Assembly (NCBI GenBank): GCA_963765555.1
Contig: CAVXWX010000012.1
Coordinates: forward strand, 434,001 to 498,000
Origin: JL08 sp963765555
GTDB taxonomy: Bacteria > Pseudomonadota > Alphaproteobacteria > Rhodobacterales > Rhodobacteraceae
Length of the DNA stretch: 64,000 bases
Direction of reading: 5' to 3'
The position numbers and the translations under genes were made by a program. The notes below the pieces were generated by a model. It had not been told where the DNA came from, did no database searches, and worked only from the letters and a program-made list of their open reading frames with translations. Below, piece by piece: positions 57,267 through 64,000 of this stretch (position 1 is the stretch's first letter; each line of letters opens with the position of its first letter).

Positions 57267-57958
57267 TGTCCACAAGATCGCCCAACGATCCCAGATTATC
57301 CAGCGTGACATAGCGGTCTGATCCGACAGGCGGATCGGCCTTTTCAATTTCCCATTCCAGCCCGTGGGGCACAAACACGCCCCAGCCGCCGCTTTCGATC
57401 ACCGGAAGAACATCGGATTTCATCGAATTGCCCACCATCATGGCCCGCGCGGCCCCGTCGCCGTGGCGCGCAAAGATGTCCTGATAGATTTGCGGCTGTC
57501 TTGTGCGACACGATTTCGACCGCGCTGAACAGATCGCCCAGACCGGATTGCGCCAGCTTGCGTTCCTGATCCAGCAGATCGCCCTTGGTGATCAGGATCA
57601 CGCGGTGCCGGTCGGCCATCTGTTCCACAGCCGCGCGCGCATGCGGCAGCAGTTCGATCGGGTGGCGCAGCATCTCGCGCCCGGCCTCCATCAATTCGGC
57701 AATCACCGATGCGGGCACGTTTTCTTCGGTGACTTCGATGGCGGTTTCGATCATCGACAGAACAAAGCCTTTGATGCCGAACCCGTAATGCCCGATATTG
57801 CGCCGTTCGGCGGCCAACAGCCGTTCGGCCAGATGATCGGGGTCGGCGTGATCGGCCAGAAGTTCGGCAAACCGCGCCTGTGTCAGGTGGAAAAACCGTT
57901 CATTGTGCCAAAGCGTGTCATCGGCATCAAAGCCGATTGTGGTCAGGGTTTGGCCCAT
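57232..57958 (-). CDS. HAD family hydrolase (one apparent frameshift)
   Basis: A phosphatase-type HAD protein: motif I GFDADDTLWHN (DxD), motif II RVILITKGD, motif III region SHKTA and motif IV MMVGNSMKSDVLPV. The helical cap lies between residues 20 and 105. An extra base near 57494 shifts the last third; corrected, the protein has about 241 residues. The substrate is unknown. It diverges from clpS, with 78 bp between the starts. Confidence 0.85.
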
Positions 57959-58036
57959 ATCGTGTTGCTTCCTCTTTTCTAAATCGCAAGACAAGTTATA
58001 TAACCATCATTCTAGTAGGGGAATCGAGCGCGCAAT

Positions 58037-58381
58037 ATGGTGCAATCGCAGATCACACTGGCCGGACGACCGGATGACGGAGACAATGATTTGTCTGTCA
58101 TTCTGGATGTGCGCCCGAAAACCAAGCGGCCGCCGCTGTACAAGGTGATGCTGCTGAACGATGATTACACCCCGATGGAATTTGTCGTGCATGTTCTGGA
58201 ACGGTTTTTCGGCCTGAACCATGCGCAGGCATTCGAAATTATGCTGACCGTGCACAAAAAGGGTCTGGCCGTGGTTGGCGTGTTCAGCCACGAAATTGCG
58301 GAAACCAAGGTTACGCAAGTGATGGATTTCGCACGTCGGCATCAGCATCCGCTGCAATGCACGATGGAAAAAGAAGAATAA
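58037..58381 (+). CDS. clpS: ATP-dependent Clp protease adapter ClpS
   Basis: A 114-residue adapter delivering N-degron substrates to ClpAP. The core YKVMLLNDDYTPMEFVVHVL (with the LNDDYTPM binding-pocket motif), VHKKGLAVVGVFSHEIAETK and a final FARRHQHPLQCTMEKE are canonical. The N-terminal 30 residues are the flexible extension. clpA is not in the window; an RsmC-like methyltransferase follows after 7 bp. Confidence 0.94.
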   Translation: MVQSQITLAGRPDDGDNDLSVILDVRPKTKRPPLYKVMLLNDDYTPMEFVVHVLERFFGLNHAQAFEIMLTVHKKGLAVVGVFSHEIAETKVTQVMDFARRHQHPLQCTMEKEE

Positions 58382-58388
58382 CCCAAAA

Positions 58389-59381
58389 ATGTCCGCACGG
58401 TTGATCCTGGCGCTGAACGCGGGCGGTCTTGTGCTGCCCGAAACGGGTATGATCGCGGTTTTTCATCCGCGAGATGCTGCCGATCTGTCGGGATTGCCGA
58501 TGGACCGGCTGATCGTGATACAACCGTTTCGCCCGGATCATGATGCACTGGCTGACGCCGGATACGATTGCCGGACCGATGGTGATACCCTTCCGGCATG
58601 TGCGGCGTCTTTGGTGTTTCTGCCACGCGCAAAGGCGCTGGCGCGTGCGCTGGTGGCCAAGGCCGCGACAACCAGTGAGGGTATGGTGATCGTGGACGGG
58701 GCCAAAACCGACGGGATCGACAGTATTTTGCGCGACGTGAAAAAGCGCACGGATGTGTCGGGTCCGCTGTCAAAGGCGCATGGCAAACTGTTCTGGTTTG
58801 ATGCAAAGGCGGCCGACTGGTCGGACTGGTCCGCGCGCCCCGCCCAGATCGCAGAAGGGTTCCAGACCGTGCCGGGTGTCTTTTCGGCGGATGCGATCGA
58901 TCCGGCCTCGGCGCTGCTGGCGGCGCACTTGCCTGTACATCTGGGGGATGTTGTGGCCGATCTGGGGGCGGGCTGGGGATATCTGTCGGCACAGGTGCTG
59001 GCGCGTGCCGATGTGCGCGCTGTGCATCTGGTTGAGGCTGATCAGACGGCGCTTGATTGTGCTACGCGCAATATCACTGATCCACGCGCGGTGTTTCACT
59101 GGGCTGATGCGACCGCATGGCAACCGCCTGAACCGGTGGATTGCGTGGTGATGAACCCGCCCTTTCATACCGACCGGCGGGCAGACCCCGAACTGGGCCG
59201 CGCCTTTATCCGTGCGGCGGCCCGTATGTTGACGCGGTCGGGCCAGTTGTGGATGGTGGCCAACCGGCACCTGCCCTACGAGGCGCTGTTGGGCGAACTG
59301 TTTGCCAAGGTTGACGAAACGGGCGGCAACACCCGCTTTAAGATATTGCACGCGACACGGCCCACTCGCCGTGGGCGCTGA
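58389..59381 (+). CDS. RsmC-like class I methyltransferase
   Basis: A 330-residue protein with two related halves, as in RsmC, which methylates G1207 of 16S rRNA. The N-terminal half is degenerate; the C-terminal half has VVADLGAGWGYLSAQVLA (motif I), VHLVEADQTALDCATRNI and the catalytic VDCVVMNPPFHTDRRADPEL. NPPF indicates exocyclic-amine methylation. RsmC is the likeliest assignment, RlmG the alternative. It starts 7 bp after clpS. Confidence 0.82.
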   Translation: MSARLILALNAGGLVLPETGMIAVFHPRDAADLSGLPMDRLIVIQPFRPDHDALADAGYDCRTDGDTLPACAASLVFLPRAKALARALVAKAATTSEGMVIVDGAKTDGIDSILRDVKKRTDVSGPLSKAHGKLFWFDAKAADWSDWSARPAQIAEGFQTVPGVFSADAIDPASALLAAHLPVHLGDVVADLGAGWGYLSAQVLARADVRAVHLVEADQTALDCATRNITDPRAVFHWADATAWQPPEPVDCVVMNPPFHTDRRADPELGRAFIRAAARMLTRSGQLWMVANRHLPYEALLGELFAKVDETGGNTRFKILHATRPTRRGR

Positions 59382-59420
59382 AACCCGCTACAATCCTACC
59401 GCCAAGACGGAGAACACATC

Positions 59421-60221
59421 ATGTCCTTTTCGATAGCTGGCAAAACTGCCATCGTGACCGGGGCCGCCAACGGGATCGGCCGCGCCATAGGGCGGCATTT
59501 TGCGGATCAGGGCGCGAATGTCATGTTCGCCGATATGGACGACAAGGCACTGGCCGAAGAGTTCGGGGAACAGGATGATGACAGCAATACCCGTTACTTT
59601 TCGGGTGATTTGCGGGAAAAACTGACCATCGCCAATCTGCTGTCAGCCACAATAGACGCGTTTGACCAAATTGACATTCTGGTCAATGCATCGCGCCAGA
59701 TGATCCCGTCCGATCCGCTGAACCATGATGACACTTCGGTGGAAACCTTGCTGAGCCAGAACCTGATGACATCGCTGCGCCTGTCCCAAGCGGTAGCAAA
59801 CCGGATGATCAAACAGTCGGCGGATAAAACCGAAGGTCAGGCCGGTTCGATTATCAATCTGTCCTCGATTGCGGCCCGCCGCACGACACCCGAATTGCTG
59901 GCCTATTCGGTGTCGACCGCCGCGCTTGACCAGATGACGCGCAGTCTGGGCGTGGCGCTGGCCCCGCACCGTATTCGCGTGAATGCGATTGCGTTCGGAT
60001 CGGTGATGAGCGCGTCTTTGCAGGAAACGCTGAAGGAAAATTCGGATTACCGCGATGATATCGAAAACCACACACCATTGCACCGGATCGCCGGGCCGGG
60101 TGAACTGGTTGACGCCGCGCAGTTTCTGGCGTCGGACGGATCGGGGTTTATGACCGGCCAGATCATGACAGTGGATGGCGGGCGCACCCTGATCGATCCG
60201 GTCGCGTCACCTGCACATTAA
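59421..60221 (+). CDS. SDR family oxidoreductase lacking the catalytic lysine
   Basis: A 266-residue short-chain dehydrogenase fold. The cofactor loop AIVTGAANGIGRAIGRHFAD and the serine in SIINLSSIAARR are present, and the C-terminus MTGQIMTVDGGRTL is typical. The active-site segment reads LAYSVSTAALDQ, so Tyr162 is kept but the lysine four residues on is Thr166. The enzyme may be inactive, altered or regulatory. It is 27 bp upstream of hemF, likely in one transcript. Confidence 0.85.
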   Translation: MSFSIAGKTAIVTGAANGIGRAIGRHFADQGANVMFADMDDKALAEEFGEQDDDSNTRYFSGDLREKLTIANLLSATIDAFDQIDILVNASRQMIPSDPLNHDDTSVETLLSQNLMTSLRLSQAVANRMIKQSADKTEGQAGSIINLSSIAARRTTPELLAYSVSTAALDQMTRSLGVALAPHRIRVNAIAFGSVMSASLQETLKENSDYRDDIENHTPLHRIAGPGELVDAAQFLASDGSGFMTGQIMTVDGGRTLIDPVASPAH

Positions 60222-60248
60222 CAAAAAGCATCCGAACAGGCCAAGCCC

Positions 60249-61142
60249 ATGACAGATACATTCACATCCGAAAAAACCCGTGCCGCAGACTGGTTCCGCG
60301 ATCTGCGCAACCGGATCGTTACCGCGTTTGAAGGGCTTGAAGCCAGCCACGACACCGGCCCGCTGTCGGACCAGCCTGCAGGTGTGTTTGATGTCAGCGA
60401 AACCAAACGCGCATCAGAGGACGGATCGGATGCAGGTGGCGGTTTGATGAGCGTGATGCGCGGCGGGCGTGTGTTTGAAAAGGTCGGGGTCAACATCTCG
60501 ACCGTGTATGGCACCTTGGGCGAACGGGCGCAGGCCGCGATGGCCGCGCGCAAGGGGTTGCCGGGCATGGCCGATGATCCGCGGTTCTGGGCGTCGGGCA
60601 TATCGCTGGTCGCGCATATGCAGAACCCGCATTGCCCTGCGGTGCATATGAACACCCGCATGTTCTGGACCCCGCACGCCTGGTGGTTCGGCGGCGGGTC
60701 CGATCTGAACCCTTGCATCGAATATGACGAAGATACGGCCCATTTCCACGCCACGCAAAAGGCGCATCTTGATCCGCACGGTCCGGATATCTATCCGCGT
60801 CTCAAGGCGTGGGCGGACGAGTATTTTTACATCCCCCACCGCCAGCGCGCGCGTGGTGTGGGCGGCATTTTCATGGATGATCATTGCACCGGCAACTGGG
60901 ACAGCGATTTTACCCTGACGCAGGATATTGGCCGCGCCTTTTTACCTGCGTTTGTTCCACTGACCGAAAAACGCCGCGTGCAAGACTGGTCGGACGCGGA
61001 CAAGGACGCGCAACTGGTCCATCGCGGGCTTTATGCGGAATATAATCTTGTTTACGACCGTGGCACCAAATTCGGCCTTGAAACGGGCCACGATGCCAAC
61101 GCCGTGCTGATGAGCCTGCCACCCTTGGCCAAGTGGGTCTGA
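60249..61142 (+). CDS. hemF: Oxygen-dependent coproporphyrinogen III oxidase
   Basis: Aerobic counterpart of HemN, converting coproporphyrinogen III to protoporphyrinogen IX. The 297-residue protein shows GRVFEKVGVNISTVYG, AVHMNTRMFWTPHAWWFGGG, SDLNPCIEYDEDTAHFHATQ, RGVGGIFMDDH and YNLVYDRGTKFGLETGHDAN. Length and motifs are standard. With hemN elsewhere in this window the organism has both oxygen-dependent and oxygen-independent routes. It is convergent with hemC. Confidence 0.96.
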   Translation: MTDTFTSEKTRAADWFRDLRNRIVTAFEGLEASHDTGPLSDQPAGVFDVSETKRASEDGSDAGGGLMSVMRGGRVFEKVGVNISTVYGTLGERAQAAMAARKGLPGMADDPRFWASGISLVAHMQNPHCPAVHMNTRMFWTPHAWWFGGGSDLNPCIEYDEDTAHFHATQKAHLDPHGPDIYPRLKAWADEYFYIPHRQRARGVGGIFMDDHCTGNWDSDFTLTQDIGRAFLPAFVPLTEKRRVQDWSDADKDAQLVHRGLYAEYNLVYDRGTKFGLETGHDANAVLMSLPPLAKWV

Positions 61143-61168
61143 GGGGTTTCAGGTAACCCCCGCCCTGC

Positions 61169-62116
61169 TCAACTATGCCAGTCGAAAAACCCCGGTCCTG
61201 CGCGGTGCAGCAGACGGGCGGCCATGGCGCGGCCCAGATCGGCGCCATCTTCGATCGGGGCATCGCCCGCATCGCTTAACCGGTCAGACCCGTCGGGGCG
61301 CAACACCTCTCCGCGCAAGTGTACGGTGCCGCCCTGCAACTCTGCCAGACCGGCAATCGGGGTTTCACACGATCCGTCCAGCGCCGCCAGAAACGCACGT
61401 TCCGCCGCCAGCCGCTGGCCGGTGACCTTGTCGTGGATCGCCTCGAGCAGGGCAGCGGTTGCGCTGTCATTTGCGCGCCGTTCAATGCCGATGGCCCCTT
61501 GGGCGACGGCAGGCAGCATGTCCGATGTGGCCACCGGTGTGGCGGGCACATCGCTGCGGCCCAGACGGTTCAGACCGGCCATTGCCAGAAACGTACATTC
61601 GGCCACGCCATCAGCCAGTTTTTTCAACCGCGTTTGGACGTTGCCCCGAAATTCGACCACATTCAGATCGGGGCGCGCGTTCAGCAATTGCGCCTTGCGC
61701 CGCAAGCTTGAGGTGCCGACAGTGGCCCCTTGTTCCAGATCCGCCAGTGCGGATTTGGTGGCCGACACAAACCCGTCGCGCGGGTCTTCGCGGGGCAGGT
61801 ACGTATCCAGCAGCAAGCCATCGGGCTGCAACACCGGCATGTCCTTCATCGAATGGACCGCAATGTCGATCTTGCCCGCGATCAAATCTTCCTCGATTTC
61901 GCGGGTGAACAGGCCCTTGCCGCCGATTTCCTTAAGCGGGCGGTCCTGTACTGCATCGCCGGTCACCTTGATGACGATGATGGCAAACGCATCTTCGGGC
62001 AGATCGAACGCGGCCATCAGGCGGGCGCGGGTCTCGTATGCCTGCGCCAGCGCCAGCGGAGAGCCGCGGGTGCCGATTTTCAGCGGTGAATCGGGGCTTG
62101 GGAGTTTTGAGTTCAT
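61169..62116 (-). CDS. hemC: Hydroxymethylbilane synthase
   Basis: Polymerises four porphobilinogens in haem synthesis. The 315-residue enzyme has KIGTRGSPLALAQAYETRAR, the catalytic-region SMKDMPVLQPDGL, VGTSSLRRKAQLLNARPDLN and the dipyrromethane cofactor cysteine in LDGSCETPIAGLAEL. It is divergent from hemE. Confidence 0.95.
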   Translation of the reverse strand: MNSKLPSPDSPLKIGTRGSPLALAQAYETRARLMAAFDLPEDAFAIIVIKVTGDAVQDRPLKEIGGKGLFTREIEEDLIAGKIDIAVHSMKDMPVLQPDGLLLDTYLPREDPRDGFVSATKSALADLEQGATVGTSSLRRKAQLLNARPDLNVVEFRGNVQTRLKKLADGVAECTFLAMAGLNRLGRSDVPATPVATSDMLPAVAQGAIGIERRANDSATAALLEAIHDKVTGQRLAAERAFLAALDGSCETPIAGLAELQGGTVHLRGEVLRPDGSDRLSDAGDAPIEDGADLGRAMAARLLHRAGPGFFDWHS

Positions 62117-62222
62117 TCGACCTCTTTATTCGCGTCAATTTGACCTGACAACCGTGTGTGGCTTGACAAATTGCCGCCCGGGCGAAACCACAGGGAAGAA
62201 ACTTGCACATCCGAGGAACGAA

Positions 62223-63257
62223 ATGGCCCAGAACAAGACGATCTTGCGCGCCCTTGCGGGGGAAACACAGGCGATCCCGCCGATCTGGATGATGCGGCAG
62301 GCCGGGCGATACCTGCCGGAATACCGCGCCACCCGCGCGCAGGCAGGCGATTTCCTGTCGCTGTGTTACAACAGTGAACTGGCCGCCGAGGTCACGTTGC
62401 AGCCGATCCGCCGCTACGGGTTTGATGCGGCGATCCTGTTTGCCGATATTTTGCTGGTGCCACAGGCGCTGGGCGCGGATTTGTGGTTTGTCACCGGCGA
62501 AGGCCCGCGCCTGTCCACGATCACCACGCAGGCCGATTTTGATAAATTGGGCCCGGCGGACGAGATTGATGCCGTTCTGAACCCGATTTACGACACCGTG
62601 CGAATCCTGTCGCGTGAATTGCCCAAGGAAACCACCTTGATCGGTTTTGCCGGTGCGCCGTGGACCGTGGCCACCTATATGATTGCGGGACGCGGTACAC
62701 CGGATCAGGGGCCCGCGCATGCGCTGCGTGAAGAAAATAACCCCCTGTTCGAATCGCTGTTGGCGCGGATCACCCAAGCGACGATTCTGTACCTGTCGGC
62801 CCAGATCGAAGCCGGGGCCGAGGTAGTCAAAATCTTTGACAGTTGGGCCGGATCGCTGAAAGGCGATGATTTCCGCAAATACGCATTGGAGCCCGCGCGC
62901 GAGATTACGGCCGCCCTGAAGGCCAAGTACCCGCATATTCCGGTGATCGGGTTCCCGCGTGAAGCAGGTGACAACTATATCGGGTTTGCCAAGGCCACCG
63001 GTGTGGACTGTGTGGCGCTGGACAATTCGGTGTCTCCCGACTGGGCCGCGCGCAACGTGCAGGTTGATGGCTGTGTACAGGGCAATCTTGCGTCCTATCA
63101 CATGGTCAGCGGTGGCCAGCCCCTGATTGATGAAACGCGCGCGATAGTAAAAGCGTTTTCCAACGGCCCGCATATTTTCAATCTGGGCCATGGCATCACA
63201 CCGGATGCCGATCCGGACAATGTGCAATTGATGATCGACACGGTGCGCGGCGCATAA
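62223..63257 (+). CDS. hemE: Uroporphyrinogen decarboxylase
   Basis: Removes four acetate carboxyls from uroporphyrinogen III. The 344-residue protein has the N-terminal signature PPIWMMRQAGRYLPEYRATR, the second signature GFAGAPWTVATYMIAGRG, FADILLVPQALGADL and FNLGHGITPDADPDNVQLMI. The ATG at 62223 is the homologous start; the open frame extends far upstream opposite hemC without coding meaning. A tRNA gene follows. Confidence 0.95.
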   Translation: MAQNKTILRALAGETQAIPPIWMMRQAGRYLPEYRATRAQAGDFLSLCYNSELAAEVTLQPIRRYGFDAAILFADILLVPQALGADLWFVTGEGPRLSTITTQADFDKLGPADEIDAVLNPIYDTVRILSRELPKETTLIGFAGAPWTVATYMIAGRGTPDQGPAHALREENNPLFESLLARITQATILYLSAQIEAGAEVVKIFDSWAGSLKGDDFRKYALEPAREITAALKAKYPHIPVIGFPREAGDNYIGFAKATGVDCVALDNSVSPDWAARNVQVDGCVQGNLASYHMVSGGQPLIDETRAIVKAFSNGPHIFNLGHGITPDADPDNVQLMIDTVRGA

Positions 63258-63276
63258 TCAAAGGGTGGGGAATGTA

Positions 63277-63353
63277 TGGTGGCGTGAGGTGGACTTGAAC
63301 CACCGACCCCAGCATTATGAGTGCTGTGCTCTAACCAGCTGAGCTACCACGCC
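63277..63353 (-). tRNA. tRNA-Met (anticodon CAT), probably elongator
   Basis: A 77-nt cloverleaf on the minus strand. The acceptor stem GGCGTGG pairs with TCACGCC (one GU), the D loop contains AGCTCAGCTGGTTAGAGC, the anticodon loop is CTCATAA and the T arm GGTGGTTCAAGTCCACC; CCA is encoded. CAT could also belong to initiator or tRNA-Ile2; the paired first acceptor position argues against initiator. Confidence 0.92.
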
Positions 63354-63457
63354 ATACACTGGCGCTGCGATACGAAACCGGCGGCGCGGTGTCAAATAGA
63401 AAACGGCGGTTTTTTGGGGACGGATCGCGAATTGCGTCCCTTGCGCGTGGTGCGATA

Positions 63458-64000
63458 TCAGGCCCTGCGATCCGCGCGGAAAAGATCAACCGGTCCTTGG
63501 GTGATCACCTCGATGAACTGCACGGTGAAGGCCCACACCTCTTCGGTATGCACCAGATGGTGCGTCAGCAGGCCGAAGGGTTCGGAGGCATCGCTGTCAC
63601 CGGTTCTGCGATCCCGCAGTTGGGCCACTATACCGGCAATCAAAATGTCCGGGGCAATCAGGCCGCGTGTGCCGCGCCAGTCGATCGGATCAACATGCGC
63701 GTTGATCTGGGTCAGATGGGGCACCGGCTGCACAGCTTTTCGCGGTGTAAACGTCGACAGCATGTCAAACCCCGCCACAACCAGATCAGGATAAAGATCG
63801 CTCGCGATCCGGTTCCAGGGTGGCACGAACATCGGGGCAAGGCGGGCCCCGAACAGATCGCGCGCCGTACTGACTGCAAGCTGGATGTCGTGGCGGGCAC
63901 GGGGCACGGCGGTGCCGAATTCCGATTTCTTGGCATCGGGCAGGGCGTGGTTTTCATGGGCCCAGCCATGCACAACCGGAATCAGCGTCAGCGTGTCGGC
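63458..64000 (-). CDS. Polysaccharide deacetylase-like protein, cut by the window edge
   Basis: The C-terminal 180 residues of a leftward gene whose start lies beyond base 64000. VHGWAHENHALPDAKKSEFG, FVPPWNRIASDLYPDLVVAG and HVDPIDWRGTRG resemble NodB-fold polysaccharide deacetylases, in which HGxxH residues bind metal and PPWN lies near the active site. The frame remains open to the edge. The substrate is unknown. Confidence 0.7.
   Translation of the reverse strand, partial: ADTLTLIPVVHGWAHENHALPDAKKSEFGTAVPRARHDIQLAVSTARDLFGARLAPMFVPPWNRIASDLYPDLVVAGFDMLSTFTPRKAVQPVPHLTQINAHVDPIDWRGTRGLIAPDILIAGIVAQLRDRRTGDSDASEPFGLLTHHLVHTEEVWAFTVQFIEVITQGPVDLFRADRRA

Noticed and set aside
61224..62222. 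Upstream extension of the hemE frame opposite hemC
   Set aside because: The frame happens to stay open antisense to hemC; conserved HemE sequence begins at 62223.
62117..62222. FNR box between hemC and hemE
   Set aside because: TTGACCTGAC has a good left half, but the right half does not match TCAA, unlike the four perfect boxes elsewhere.

Overview
The window looks like a chromosomal segment of a marine Rhodobacteraceae (Roseobacter-group) alphaproteobacterium. Evidence from the sequence: GC content around 60 % with GC-rich third positions, a cbb3 oxidase locus (ccoNOQP and ccoGHIS) tied to FnrL and an oxygen-independent hemN, a TrcR/DUF1013 protein, a COQ9 protein, and a small SRP RNA. Genus cannot be fixed from this alone. 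No CRISPR array, prophage, transposase, integrase or secondary-metabolite cluster was seen.

Layout. 0.2-2.6 kb: pyruvate kinase, a small membrane protein, ribosomal proteins L35 and L20. 2.6-5.1 kb: an accessory patch in which three copies of an intergenic repeat with a terminator-like hairpin alternate with two leftward genes (a low-GC DUF3592-like membrane protein and a methyltransferase), then a GFA-family protein. 5.2-10.8 kb: pheS, a broken low-GC gene, an arginine-deiminase-fold enzyme, pheT and YtoQ. 11.3-19.3 kb: GST, mscL, an MscS channel, a winged-helix/hydrolase fusion regulator, ald with a divergent Lrp-type regulator, a Doc toxin pair, a VOC protein, a membrane protein and rpsU. 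19.4-28.2 kb: COQ9, two quinone oxidoreductases, RNase T2, trcR, the recR-ybaB-dnaX block, a zinc metallopeptidase and a TetR regulator. 28.3-34.4 kb: a hydrolase, SRP RNA, cpdB, nudC, an SRPBCC protein, pheA and a membrane cytochrome c.

34.6-40.4 kb holds a yejABEF-type peptide ABC importer with overlapping ORFs. 40.4-53.5 kb is a microaerobic respiration region: hemN and fnrL diverge around one FNR box, a universal stress protein and ccoNOQP diverge around two, and ccoGHIS has one upstream. A LysR regulator and two tiny coupled genes sit between the two cco operons. 53.6-64 kb: an FAH hydrolase, a D,D-carboxypeptidase with a SPOR-like tail, a FUSC-like protein, a HAD phosphatase, clpS, an RsmC-like methyltransferase, an SDR, hemF, hemC, hemE, tRNA-Met and a deacetylase cut by the window edge. 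Together hemN, hemF, hemC and hemE supply tetrapyrrole to the haem-rich oxidase and cytochromes.

A major caveat: at least 33 apparent single-base indels, mostly +1 insertions, split otherwise intact and mostly essential genes (pyk, pheT, recR, ybaB, dnaX, hemN, fnrL, ccoI, yejA, yejF and others). In every such gene the full family sequence is present across successive frames, and the length remainder modulo 3 agrees with the counted indels. I read these as uncorrected assembly or sequencing errors, not gene decay, and annotate each gene as one CDS across its frames.
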